Positions 18,899 through 28,079 of a stretch of DNA of 64,000 bases are shown piece after piece. The translations under genes and the position numbers were made by a program. Origin of the DNA: Gammaproteobacteria bacterium (lineage in GTDB: Bacteria > Pseudomonadota > Gammaproteobacteria > DSM-16500); the NCBI GenBank assembly GCA_019634835.1, contig JAHCAO010000008.1, positions 28,811-92,810 of the forward strand, in the 5' to 3' direction. Under the pieces are notes generated by a model that saw only the letters and a list, made by a program, of their open reading frames with translations, made no database searches and was not told where the DNA came from. Each line of letters opens with the position of its first letter. The stretch's first letter is position 1.

Positions 18899-20242
18899 AT
18901 GATAAATAGATTGCAATGGATGCAAATTTGGCAAAGAGAGAATACCACACGATGGATCTGGGTTGAGAGCATAGCTATTACATTAATTGTTCTGTTGCTG
19001 TGCTATATGAGTAATCCAGAAAATCCATTTTATATTAATACTATCTTTCCCTGGCCATGGCTTGCAGGAATAATTATTGCATTGCAATATGGGTTTGGCC
19101 CGGGAATATTATCCGTCTTGGTGATAGCAGTAGCAGTTGCACAACATGAATCGGTGGCTGTTTTATCTGTGCCACCATATCAAACCTATTTATTAACAGG
19201 CATGGTATTAACATTTATTTGTGCGCTTTTTAGCTCAAGTTGGATGCAGCGGGTATTGCGAGCTGAGGAGCTATACGAATATACAGAGGAAAGATTGGAT
19301 ACTCTTTCACGTTCATATAATGTGCTTAGAGTTTCTTATGATTATTTGGAGCAAAGCTTAATTTCAAAGCCAGTAACGATACGTGAAATTGAAAAAAAAT
19401 TACAACAATCATTACTTGAATCTGATGGACAGATTGATTCAAAAAATGCTGCTTATTTTTTAGAAATTGTCAGTCAATATTGTTCGTTGCGTGATGCTGC
19501 AATTTATTTATATCAATCAGGTAAACTGAATATTAATCCCATTGCGGCGATTGGCACGGTGAAAATGCTGGACTTGAATGATCCATTAGTTAAATACGTG
19601 ATTGATAACGACGAGCATAATTATGTTACTTTAAACGATATGGCAGATCCAAAGAACACGGAATACATTGCTGTTGTGCCAATGTATACAAGCCATAAAC
19701 AATTCATCGGTATATTCGTAGTAAAAGAAATGTCATTTTGGCGATTGAATGCTGAAACACTACAGATCATGCAGATATTAACGCTATACTTTTCAGAAGA
19801 AGTCGCTGTTGTGCAACAAACTAAAGATTTATTGGTTTTATTTCCAGATTGTCCGCCAGATTTTCTGAAAGAACTTGGTAAATTGCTTTATCTAAAAAAA
19901 TCAATCGGGATTGATAGCTCAATAGTTGCGATCCGAATAGATAACTCAGATCAAGTCGATAACATTCTATTTTCAATTAAAAAGCAGCAGCGTGGGTTTG
20001 ATTATTTGTGGCATCGTCATCTGGAAAATACTGATTTTCTGCTGACATTAATGCCATTTACTAATGCCGTGGGAAGTAGTGGTTACTTTGCCAGAATAAA
20101 TACATTTTTGTTAGAAACGTATGGGAAAAAAATAGGGGAGCTTGGTATTACAGAGCGCTCAATGTTGCTTTATGATCAAAAACCAGAGCTGATTCTTAAT
20201 GAGATATTGGGAGATATAATGGAAGTCAATGTGAATGGATAA
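18899..20242 (+). CDS. pelD: PelD, inner-membrane c-di-GMP receptor of the Pel system
   Basis: 447 residues: four N-terminal membrane helices (about 20-115), a helical linker, a GAF domain (about 165-305) and a C-terminal degenerate GGDEF domain. The GGDEF active-site motif is absent, but the inhibitory-site motif RxxD is present as RGFD at 365-368. A second Arg, in GYFARI, lies 34 residues on; this mirrors Arg367/Asp370/Arg402 of P. aeruginosa PelD. c-di-GMP activation is therefore expected to be kept. It ends overlapping pelE by 8 bp. Confidence 0.95.
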   Translation: MINRLQWMQIWQRENTTRWIWVESIAITLIVLLLCYMSNPENPFYINTIFPWPWLAGIIIALQYGFGPGILSVLVIAVAVAQHESVAVLSVPPYQTYLLTGMVLTFICALFSSSWMQRVLRAEELYEYTEERLDTLSRSYNVLRVSYDYLEQSLISKPVTIREIEKKLQQSLLESDGQIDSKNAAYFLEIVSQYCSLRDAAIYLYQSGKLNINPIAAIGTVKMLDLNDPLVKYVIDNDEHNYVTLNDMADPKNTEYIAVVPMYTSHKQFIGIFVVKEMSFWRLNAETLQIMQILTLYFSEEVAVVQQTKDLLVLFPDCPPDFLKELGKLLYLKKSIGIDSSIVAIRIDNSDQVDNILFSIKKQQRGFDYLWHRHLENTDFLLTLMPFTNAVGSSGYFARINTFLLETYGKKIGELGITERSMLLYDQKPELILNEILGDIMEVNVNG

Positions 20243-21212
20243 TCAATTCATACAAATGTATCAATTAGGGTATTTATTTTCTCCGAGCCCCGCTTTGAGA
20301 ACATATTTTGATATTTTTATGTTTAATTTTTTCTTCTGTATCTTGTTCGCAGTGATTTTATTGTACTTTGTACCCAAACGTTTTAAGAAATCTCATTTAT
20401 ATCTATCATTATTGTTTATTGCTTTTGGTACTTTTATTCCCATCTTTGGCCTAATTTTATTGCTAGTAGGTGTTTATTTACTTCACTATTATGCGCGGCA
20501 CTATCGCCAGGCCGAGGTCGTGACTGCGATGCAGAAACAATTCGGATCTGAAAAATTTGCCAAATTATCTGCTTATGCGGCAGGTTGGGCTCACACGAGA
20601 ATCTTTAATCAGTCGTTTCGTAAAGAAGAACGCGAACGTGCACTTTATGCCATTAATAAACAACGTACGAAGCAAGTAAACGATGTGAATAGAGCTTTAC
20701 TTTCTGATAGTACAGATGAAATTCGCTTATATGCTTTTAACGTATTGAATAAACAGCAGAGTCTTATGACCAGTGCAATTAAAAATTGTTTGGATATGAA
20801 AGAAAAAACAAGTGATGTGGGTGATATTGCAAAAATTAATAAATCTTTGGCGTATCTGTATTGGGAATATTTTTCATTAAATTTAAATCAAGGACAGCTT
20901 GCTGAAGAGATGTTGAGCAAGGCACATATTTACGCAACAGAAGCCGTTCAAGTCTTAGTAGAAGATGGTAATTTATGGTTATTACTGGCAAAAATTTCCA
21001 ATAAATTAAATAAAGAGGATGAGTATCAAAAAGCATTAGAAGTAGCAAGAGGACTGATGCGCATACCTCCTGAAATTTATCTTGACTTGGCTGCATTGAG
21101 TTATGCAAACCGCGATTTTAAGCAAATGCAGGCTTATCTCAACGAGGACATGGATTTGTGTGATGTTTCAACTAATGCATCTTTAATTAAATTCTGGTGT
21201 AAGCATGAATAA
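20235..21212 (+). CDS. pelE: PelE inner-membrane/TPR protein
   Basis: 325 residues with two membrane helices at about 27-47 and 56-78, then a cytoplasmic helical TPR-like domain (SLAYLYWEYFSLNLNQGQLA ... LWLLLAKISNKLNKEDEYQ). PelE joins PelD, PelF and PelG in the inner-membrane synthase complex. It overlaps pelD and pelF by 8 bp each, indicating translational coupling. Confidence 0.9.
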   Translation: MDNQFIQMYQLGYLFSPSPALRTYFDIFMFNFFFCILFAVILLYFVPKRFKKSHLYLSLLFIAFGTFIPIFGLILLLVGVYLLHYYARHYRQAEVVTAMQKQFGSEKFAKLSAYAAGWAHTRIFNQSFRKEERERALYAINKQRTKQVNDVNRALLSDSTDEIRLYAFNVLNKQQSLMTSAIKNCLDMKEKTSDVGDIAKINKSLAYLYWEYFSLNLNQGQLAEEMLSKAHIYATEAVQVLVEDGNLWLLLAKISNKLNKEDEYQKALEVARGLMRIPPEIYLDLAALSYANRDFKQMQAYLNEDMDLCDVSTNASLIKFWCKHE

Positions 21213-22713
21213 ATGGCTTCGGAAAACGGATCAAGTAGATATTTGTTTACTTCTGGAAGGATCTTATCCATTTGTGTTGGGAGGTGTTTCTACCTGGGTA
21301 CATAAAATAATTCAGGCTTTTCCTGAATATCGTTTTGGTATTGTTTTTCTGGGAAGTAGGCCAGAAGACTATGTGAATGGGCCGCATTATGAATTACCAA
21401 ATAATGTAGTGCATTTTGAGATACATTATCTTTTTGTTGACCAGAATTCTTCGCCTAAATCAGTGCATATTAATCCTGCTTGTTATCAACAGATGAGTGA
21501 TATGCACGAAGGTTTTAGGGGGAAATATGAAAACTATAATGAATTGTTTCAGCATCTTGATTTTTACCTCAAATCTAAAGGTGGAATCACAAAAGAACAA
21601 TTTTTTTATGCAAAAGAAAGTTGGGACTATATTACTGAGCAATATTCTACGTACTCATCTGAGCCATCATTTATTGATTACTTTTGGACAATAAAAAATA
21701 TTCATGAGCCACTTTGGGTACTACCTAAAATTGTTCGCCATTTGCCTAAGGCAAAATTAGTGCATGCGTTATCTACTGGATATGCAGGGTTCTTAGGCAC
21801 GCTATTACATAATCAGTTTGGATGTCCGCTTGTCCTGTCTGAGCATGGGATATATACAAAAGAGCGTCGCATTGAAATATTAAGTTCAAATATTTTTCGT
21901 GACATTAATTTTCTGCAAGAAGATATTGTCAGTGTCAGTTATTTGCGAACGTTGTGGAGTAACTTTTTTGAGTCTTTGGCTAAAACTTGCTATGCAGCCG
22001 CTGATCCTGTTATTAGCCTTTTTCAGGGTGCGAACCATATTCAATTGGAATATGGGGTGGAGAAAGCGAAAACAGAGATTATTCCGAATGGAGTTGATAT
22101 AAATTTTTATGCTGATTTATATCGACCTCTGGCGGAGAAGCCTAAGCACGTTGTTGGTTTTATCGGTAGAGTGGTGCCAATTAAAGATGTTAAAACATTT
22201 ATTCGGTCAATTGCGCTGGTCAAACATCAAATTCAAACTATAGAAGCTTGGCTCGTTGGCTCATTGGAAGAAGCGCCTGAGTACGTGATAGAGTGCCAAG
22301 ATCTTATTCGAAGTTTAGAGTTAGAGCAGTACGTGAAAATAATACCAACGCAAGATTTGCGAACTATTTATCCTCAGCTCCAACTTATAGTGTTGAGTTC
22401 AATTAGTGAAGGCATGCCTTTAGTGGTGCTTGAAGGGAATGCTGCTGGCATACCTGTTATTGCAACAGATGTGGGTGCATGTAGAGAGTTGATTGAGGGG
22501 CGAGCAGGGGATGATGCAAGATTAGGTAAAAGTGGGTTGATAGTTAAAATGGCTGACCCAGAAGATTTGGCTAATGCTATTGTGAGCTTATTAACAAACT
22601 CAAGTGAATGGGAGAGAGCGAGTCAGGCAGGTATGTCACGAGTAAAGCAGTACTATGATCAAGACACTATGTTTACACAATATCGGAACATCTATCAGAA
22701 GAGGTTGATATAA
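21205..22713 (+). CDS. pelF: PelF glycosyltransferase (GT4)
   Basis: 502 residues, the usual PelF length. The N-terminal part has LLEGSYPFVLGGVSTWVHK, the PelF-type opening of a GT-B fold. The C-terminal nucleotide-sugar domain has VVGFIGRVVPIKDVKTFI and the E-x7-E motif in SEGMPLVVLEGNAAGIPVI. PelF is the soluble cytoplasmic polymerase of Pel. Its TAA shares a base with the pelG ATG (TAATG). Confidence 0.96.
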   Translation: MNKWLRKTDQVDICLLLEGSYPFVLGGVSTWVHKIIQAFPEYRFGIVFLGSRPEDYVNGPHYELPNNVVHFEIHYLFVDQNSSPKSVHINPACYQQMSDMHEGFRGKYENYNELFQHLDFYLKSKGGITKEQFFYAKESWDYITEQYSTYSSEPSFIDYFWTIKNIHEPLWVLPKIVRHLPKAKLVHALSTGYAGFLGTLLHNQFGCPLVLSEHGIYTKERRIEILSSNIFRDINFLQEDIVSVSYLRTLWSNFFESLAKTCYAAADPVISLFQGANHIQLEYGVEKAKTEIIPNGVDINFYADLYRPLAEKPKHVVGFIGRVVPIKDVKTFIRSIALVKHQIQTIEAWLVGSLEEAPEYVIECQDLIRSLELEQYVKIIPTQDLRTIYPQLQLIVLSSISEGMPLVVLEGNAAGIPVIATDVGACRELIEGRAGDDARLGKSGLIVKMADPEDLANAIVSLLTNSSEWERASQAGMSRVKQYYDQDTMFTQYRNIYQKRLI

Positions 22714-24083
22714 TGGCTGGAATTGGTTTTGAGCTACGTAAGCTGTTAGCTAAAGGAAGATATGTTGACCTTTTTCAAGCTTATGGATATGCCGGTATTG
22801 TTGGTGCTGGGCCGTGGATCATTTCCATCTTGGGCATTTTGTTTTTGGGCATCTTGCTTCAGTTAGATAAACGAGTCCAATTACCTGTTGCTCAATTTCA
22901 AGTGTCTGTTACGTATCTTATTTCATCCAGCTTGATTTTTAGTAGCTTTGCGCAACATAGTTTTACGCGATATGTTGCCGATACTTTATTTAGTAAGCAC
23001 ATGTTTAAAGTGATACCCAATTTGAATGGGTTGCTTCTCATTATTACATTTTTAGCGGGAGCCTTTGCTTATTTTATCACAGCTACTTTTTTTCCAGTAC
23101 AAGACCTTGCTTATCGATTTCTCATGATGGGCTGTTTTGTTATTCTATGTGATATATGGGTTTTAACTAATCTACTAGCAGGATTAAAAGATTATAAAGT
23201 TGTATTGTATGCTTTCGTTATTGGCTATAGTTTAATTGTATGTGTTGGTTTAACGATGAAGCAATTTGGAGTAGATGGTTATTTATTGGGTTTTATGTTT
23301 GGTCATGCTATTATTTTTTTGGTTTTGGCTTCAGCTATTTATCATGCTTATCCTTCAACTCACCTTATTGATTTTGAATTTTTGAAACCTGCTAAACGGT
23401 ACTATTCTTTAATGTTAACTAGTTTATTTTTTAATTTAGCTATTTGGGCGGATAAATATTTGTTCTGGTTTAATCCATTGACAAGTGAATCATTAATCGG
23501 GCCTTTGCGTTCATCACCTCTTTATGATATTCCAATATTTCTAGCTTATTTAGCTATTTTGCCTGGCATGGCGGTCTTTTTATTGCGGCTTGAAACTGAT
23601 TTCTCTGAGTATTATATACGTTTCAATGAGTCCATTCGTGAAGGAGGTTCGCTAGAGCAAATTCAAGTTGCTCGTGATCAAATGATTTCCTACGCAAAGT
23701 ATTGCATCATTGAAATCATTAAAGTCCAAGCGATTGTTGTTGCATGTGTATTTTTAGTAGGAGACAAACTACTTAATTTGTTAAACATCTCTCTTATTTA
23801 TAGGCCCACATTAAATATTGATGTGATTGGGAGTAGTTTGCAGGTCGTGTTTCTTGGCATCTTAAACATAACATTTTATCTTGATAAACGCATGGAAGCA
23901 TTACAGTTATCTCTTATTGCTGTGATATTGAATGTCATTTTTACTATGATATCAATTCATTTAGGTCCGAATTATTATGGCTTCGGATTTACCTTTGCAT
24001 TTTTTCTAACATGTACATTTGGGTATTATTGGCTTAGCGACATGATGGAAGATTTGGAATACAAAATGATTATGTTACGTTAG
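22713..24083 (+). CDS. pelG: PelG polysaccharide transporter
   Basis: 456 residues with about 12 hydrophobic helices, the MATE/Wzx-like topology of PelG. It opens with MAGIGFELRKLLAKGRY, typical of the family. PelG works with PelF, PelD and PelE to synthesise and move Pel across the inner membrane. Its coupled start with pelF completes a full pelABCDEFG set. Confidence 0.95.
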   Translation: MAGIGFELRKLLAKGRYVDLFQAYGYAGIVGAGPWIISILGILFLGILLQLDKRVQLPVAQFQVSVTYLISSSLIFSSFAQHSFTRYVADTLFSKHMFKVIPNLNGLLLIITFLAGAFAYFITATFFPVQDLAYRFLMMGCFVILCDIWVLTNLLAGLKDYKVVLYAFVIGYSLIVCVGLTMKQFGVDGYLLGFMFGHAIIFLVLASAIYHAYPSTHLIDFEFLKPAKRYYSLMLTSLFFNLAIWADKYLFWFNPLTSESLIGPLRSSPLYDIPIFLAYLAILPGMAVFLLRLETDFSEYYIRFNESIREGGSLEQIQVARDQMISYAKYCIIEIIKVQAIVVACVFLVGDKLLNLLNISLIYRPTLNIDVIGSSLQVVFLGILNITFYLDKRMEALQLSLIAVILNVIFTMISIHLGPNYYGFGFTFAFFLTCTFGYYWLSDMMEDLEYKMIMLR

Positions 24084-24092
24084 TATTGAAGC

Positions 24093-24884
24093 ATGATGCG
24101 AAAATTAAAAATAAATGATATTACAATGTACTATGAGGTACATGGAGAAGGCGAGCCTATTGTTTTAGTCTCAGGGTTTGGTGCAGATCATACTATTTGG
24201 TATGAAGTGGTAGATAGACTCAAAAATACTTACCAAGTGATTCTGCTAGATAATCGTGGTATAGGCCAAACTGATGTGCCGGCTGGTGCTTACTCAATAG
24301 AGCAAATGGCAAATGATGTCATTGCGCTTTGTACTCACATTGGTATACGGCAAGCGCATTTTATTGGTAACTCCATGGGTGGTTATATTGTACAAATGCT
24401 TGCTTATCAATATCCAGAAAGGGTTAAATCTGTTGTGATTAGTAATTCTGCTACCACAGCGCAATATTGCTTTAATTTATATCTTGCAGCACAGCTTGAG
24501 TTGATCAAAGCAAATGCACCGCTGATTTCTCTAATCAAAGTATCTTGTAGCTGGATATTCTCATATCAATTTCTTTCTCAACCGGGTGTGCTTGATAAAT
24601 TGATTCAACAAAACCTAGAAAACCCTTATCCACTGGGTGTTACAGGTTATGAAGGGCAGTATGCAGCATTGAAGCAATTTGATTCGAGAGAGTGGGTGGA
24701 AAAAATTAATGTGCCTACTATGATTATTGGTGCGGATCAAGATTTGATTTTTAATGAAAAGTCTACTCAATCGCTGGCTAATCTTATTCCTGGTGCAACT
24801 TATTTTTGTTTTGCTAATTGTGGTCATTTACCGTTTATCGAGTATCCAGAAAAATTTGTGAACTTGATTCAAGAGTATATTTGA
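24093..24884 (+). CDS. Alpha/beta hydrolase
   Basis: 263 residues with a complete triad pattern: nucleophile elbow GNSMGG (Ser94), acid in IIGADQDLIF and His in CGHLPFIEYPEKF. An oxyanion-type turn (LVSGFGADHTIW) lies near the N-terminus. It resembles 3-oxoadipate enol-lactonase or esterase-type enzymes; the substrate is unknown. It starts 9 bp after pelG, so it is very probably part of the pel transcript, although it is not a canonical Pel gene. There is no signal peptide, so it is cytoplasmic. Confidence 0.88.
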   Translation: MMRKLKINDITMYYEVHGEGEPIVLVSGFGADHTIWYEVVDRLKNTYQVILLDNRGIGQTDVPAGAYSIEQMANDVIALCTHIGIRQAHFIGNSMGGYIVQMLAYQYPERVKSVVISNSATTAQYCFNLYLAAQLELIKANAPLISLIKVSCSWIFSYQFLSQPGVLDKLIQQNLENPYPLGVTGYEGQYAALKQFDSREWVEKINVPTMIIGADQDLIFNEKSTQSLANLIPGATYFCFANCGHLPFIEYPEKFVNLIQEYI

Positions 24885-25381
24885 GGTATTCAATTTTTTC
24901 TTCTTTTTTCTTCTTAAACAATTGAAAATTAATTCAAATAATTATGTCAAAATATTGCTCTTTCAAAGCTAGATAGATGTCAAATTGAATCTTATCCAAT
25001 TTTACCCCGTCATATTATTCAAGACTGCATTTTAATTTACACAAAGAAACGAACACGCATATGAACATAAGAGAAACGTATTCTTTAAAATAGTGAGAAC
25101 ATTAAAAGTCCATCCTTCATTTTAATAAAAAATAACGGAAATTATTGAGCTGTGTATTATTGTTTATGGAGAATAAAAAGGGCAGACCTGCTCAGAATTT
25201 GCTATTCCTGGTCAATGCTTACTGCTTGATAGACGGCCCGCTTTTTTAGCAGAGCGTCCTGCTATGCATGTAATTTATTTGAATCAGAACGGATTATGAG
25301 GTAAATTACGGGGTGATCCGACCATTTTCTGTTGGCGGAGACACTTAATGCATAGTTTAATTTTTGCAATAGGACTTGATC
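24885..25381. other. Intergenic region of about 500 bp, no gene seen
   Basis: This is a low-complexity, AT-rich spacer after the pel operon. It holds a pyrimidine run just after the hydrolase stop and a short inverted repeat (gtaattta / taaattac at about 25269-25310) before panG. No convincing reading frame, tRNA or terminator is visible. The pan operon promoter presumably lies here. Confidence 0.5.
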
Positions 25382-26116
25382 ATGCGACAAGTACCTCACT
25401 ATCTGATTATTGGTAATGGCCGAGCGGCACGCCATGTTCAATATTATTTTTCCCAATTGCAACTTTCTTATTCTTCTTGGTCTAGATATCAACCTTATGC
25501 ACAATTAAGCTGTGCGCTTGATCGTGCCACGCATGTGTTATTGCTAATTAGTGACAATGCAATTGAACATTTTATCCAAGAGCATTTACAGAATAGCCAA
25601 TCTATACACATCCATTTCTCAGGTAGTTTAGTGACAAATAATGCTTATGGCGCACATCCTCTGATGACATTTAATGAAAGCCTATATGACTTGCAGCATT
25701 ATCAAGCCATTCCGTTTGTTTTAGATCATGATGCCGCTCCGTTTGAGGAGCTGCTTCCTGGATTGCCAAATCAACATGTGCGTTTACATAAATCACTTAA
25801 ACCCAAATATCATGCGCTATGTGTACTTAGCGGTAATTTCAGTTGTTTATTGTGGCAGAAATTTTTTAGTGTACTGGAAAGTGAATTTCATCTACCACAA
25901 TCCATCGCTTTTCCTTATTTGTACCAGCAAACGCAAAATTTATTGACTCAATCTAGTACTGCTTTAACGGGTCCTTTGATACGTAGAGATCATATTACAA
26001 TTGAAAAAAATATTATTGCACTTGAGCACGATCCTTTTCAATTGATATATAAAAGTTTCATTGATTGTTACGAGAAAATCACAGCGGCTGTTCCTACGCA
26101 GGAGGTAAAAACGTGA
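25382..26116 (+). CDS. panG: PanG-type ketopantoate reductase (Rossmann + DUF2520)
   Basis: The ATG at 25382 is chosen because AGGA lies 7 bases upstream; a TTG at 25376 is the other option. 244 residues: an N-terminal Rossmann motif (YLIIGNGRAARHV), then IHFSGSLVTNNAYGAHPLMTF and a helical C-terminal DUF2520-type domain. PanG was described in Francisella as a ketopantoate reductase replacing PanE/IlvC, with a homolog reported in Coxiella. The position directly before panB, overlapping it by 4 bp, strongly supports this role: NADPH reduction of ketopantoate to pantoate. The assignment rests on family and context. Confidence 0.8.
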   Translation: MRQVPHYLIIGNGRAARHVQYYFSQLQLSYSSWSRYQPYAQLSCALDRATHVLLLISDNAIEHFIQEHLQNSQSIHIHFSGSLVTNNAYGAHPLMTFNESLYDLQHYQAIPFVLDHDAAPFEELLPGLPNQHVRLHKSLKPKYHALCVLSGNFSCLLWQKFFSVLESEFHLPQSIAFPYLYQQTQNLLTQSSTALTGPLIRRDHITIEKNIIALEHDPFQLIYKSFIDCYEKITAAVPTQEVKT

Positions 26117-26904
26117 ACATATTTGATTTTACGCTAAAAAAGCATAAAGGTGAAAAAATTAGCATGGTGACTTGTTATGATTATACGAGCGCGCGAATTT
26201 TAGCGGAAACCTCTATTGATTGTTTGTTAGTGGGTGACAGTGTGGCCATGACGATGCATGGATTTAAAGATACATTATCTGCCACACTGGAAATGATGCG
26301 TTTTCATACTGCAGCAGTGTCTAGAGGCGCCAGTGAGAAATTCATTGTGAGTGATTTGCCCTTTTTAAGCTACAGGAAGTCACTCAGTAAAAATGTGTCA
26401 GCTGCGCAGGTATTAATGCAATCTGGTGCTCAGGCAGTTAAATTAGAAAATGCTACAGGAAATTTACCATTCATTCGTCATTTAACAGAATCGGGAATTC
26501 CTGTGATGGGGCATTTGGGATTAACGATGCAGCTGATGCATATGTTAGGAGGATTAAAAGTCCAAGGTAGATCAGAGTCGCAAGCTGAGCGTATGAAACA
26601 AGATGCCTTATTGTTGCAAGAAGCGGGTTGTTTTGCATTAGTCTTGGAATGTATCCCAACGCAGCTGGCAAAAGAAATTACGCAGTCTTTGCATATTCCA
26701 ACAATAGGAATTGGAGCTGGCTTCCATACGGATGGACAGGTTCTTGTTTACCAGGATTTACTAGGATTGAATACCGATTTTAAACCAAAATTTGTGAAAG
26801 TTTTTGTGGAAGGACAAGTGAAAATCAGGAATGGTATTGAAAAATATGTTCAAGCAGTCAAAGCAGGAGATTTTCCTAATGATGAACATTGTTACGGAAA
26901 TTGA
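26113..26904 (+). CDS. panB: 3-methyl-2-oxobutanoate hydroxymethyltransferase
   Basis: I choose the GTG at 26113: a perfect AGGAGGT lies 6 bases before it, and it overlaps the panG stop as GTGA. 263 residues with the PanB pattern: ISMVTCYDYTSARILAE, LLVGDSVAMTMHG, then PVMGHLGLTMQ and IPTIGIGAG. It makes ketopantoate from 2-ketoisovalerate and methylene-THF, the first step of pantothenate synthesis. The longer frame from 26065 would run through the ribosome site. Confidence 0.97.
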   Translation: MNIFDFTLKKHKGEKISMVTCYDYTSARILAETSIDCLLVGDSVAMTMHGFKDTLSATLEMMRFHTAAVSRGASEKFIVSDLPFLSYRKSLSKNVSAAQVLMQSGAQAVKLENATGNLPFIRHLTESGIPVMGHLGLTMQLMHMLGGLKVQGRSESQAERMKQDALLLQEAGCFALVLECIPTQLAKEITQSLHIPTIGIGAGFHTDGQVLVYQDLLGLNTDFKPKFVKVFVEGQVKIRNGIEKYVQAVKAGDFPNDEHCYGN

Positions 26905-27637
26905 TCATTGGCGGGCAATCAAGAAGCAACTGATTGGTAAGTCGATAGGTTTGGTTCATACAATGGGAAACTTGCATGCGGGGCATGTTAGCTTATGCCA
27001 GCGTTCTAAACAAGAAAATGATATTACTGTCGCTGCTATTTTTGTTAATCCGACTCAATTTAATCAAGCACGTGATTTCGATTTGTATCCGCGTACCATT
27101 GACAAAGACAAAGCCATTCTAGAAGAAAATAAAATGGATTATTTGCTGTTACTCAATGCTGACATACTTTATCCCGATCAATACCAAGTGCAAGTGCATG
27201 AAACAGAAATGAGTAAAATATTAGAAGGGGAGCATCGTCCTGGGCATTTTACAGGAATGATGACGATAGTATTAAAGTTTTTGAATATCGTTCAACCTAC
27301 GCGCGCATACTATGGTGAAAAGGATTATCAACAACTCATGCTCATAAAAAAAATGGCAGAAGCCTTGTTTTTACCTATTGGAATTATTGGGTGTCCTACT
27401 ATTAGGGAAGAGGATAATGTCGCATTTAGTTCACGTAATTCGCGCTTAACATTAGAGCAGCGCAATCATGCTAGTCATTTCCCACGATTAATGCAGAGTA
27501 CATTAAATACGGAGCAAATTACTGTAGAGTTAAAAAAACTTGGTTTTAAAGTCGATTATATTGTAGACAAATGGCAACGTCGATTGGGTGCTGTTTGGAT
27601 CGATGAAGTGCGTTTAATTGATAATATTCCATTATAA
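26879..27637 (+). CDS. panC: Pantothenate synthetase
   Basis: The start is ATG 26879 or 26882, with AGGAG at 26865-26869; it overlaps panB by about 26 bp. 252 residues with the ATP-binding HIGH-like motif MGNLHAGHVSL, then VNPTQFNQARDFDLYPRT and VQPTRAYYGEKDYQQL. It joins pantoate and beta-alanine using ATP. It is about 30 residues shorter than typical PanC, mostly in the C-terminal domain, but the catalytic region is intact. Confidence 0.96.
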   Translation: MMNIVTEIDHWRAIKKQLIGKSIGLVHTMGNLHAGHVSLCQRSKQENDITVAAIFVNPTQFNQARDFDLYPRTIDKDKAILEENKMDYLLLLNADILYPDQYQVQVHETEMSKILEGEHRPGHFTGMMTIVLKFLNIVQPTRAYYGEKDYQQLMLIKKMAEALFLPIGIIGCPTIREEDNVAFSSRNSRLTLEQRNHASHFPRLMQSTLNTEQITVELKKLGFKVDYIVDKWQRRLGAVWIDEVRLIDNIPL

Positions 27638-27649
27638 AAGGTTAATGAT

Positions 27650-28003
27650 ATGCAAATTACTGTGTTGAAGTCTAAAATTGCTTATGCCACGATCACACAT
27701 AAAGAATTATTTTATGTGGGTTCTATCACTGTTGATGAAGAAATCATGAGACAAGCTAATATCCGTGAGAATGAAAAGGTTCAAGTAGTCAATTTGAATA
27801 ATGGCGAACGTCTTGAAACGTATGTGATTAAAGGCGAAGTAGGAAGCAGAGTATTTGCTTTGAATGGGGCAGCAGCAAGAAAAGCCGAAGTGGGTGATAA
27901 AATATTTATCATTTCGTATGCGCAAATTGACGCGTCAGAGCAACTGCAGCCTATTATTGTAGATTTAGAACATGCGCCAATTGATTTCAAGCAAACGGGA
28001 TAA
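27650..28003 (+). CDS. panD: Aspartate 1-decarboxylase
   Basis: 117 residues. The sequence follows Pan[29 protein letters not shown] with the self-cleaving Gly-Ser that generates the pyruvoyl group, [16 protein letters not shown] and [14 protein letters not shown]. It makes beta-alanine for PanC. It lies 12 bp after panC in the same operon. Confidence 0.97.
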   Translation: MQITVLKSKIAYATITHKELFYVGSITVDEEIMRQANIRENEKVQVVNLNNGERLETYVIKGEVGSRVFALNGAAARKAEVGDKIFIISYAQIDASEQLQPIIVDLEHAPIDFKQTG

Positions 28004-28015
28004 TGAAAGCGAGAA

Positions 28016-28063
28016 GGGTACATGAGAAGTTTTTTGCAACAAAAGGATCGAGGCATTTTTCCT
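28016..28063. repeat. Solo arm of the palindromic repeat family (copy E)
   Basis: GGGTACATGAGAAGTTTTTT followed by GCAACAAAAGGATCGAGGCATTTTTCC matches the arms of copies A and D base for base over much of its length. No facing arm is present. It fills most of the short panD-coaX spacer, so it may have inserted inside an existing operon and lost its other half. Confidence 0.7.
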
Positions 28064-28079
28064 TATTGGGAGGGAAAGA

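Noticed and set aside
25160..25260. GC-richer stretch with GGGCAG and GCCCGC before panG as a riboswitch
   Set aside because: The complementary pieces do not form a consistent stem set and no known aptamer core is visible.
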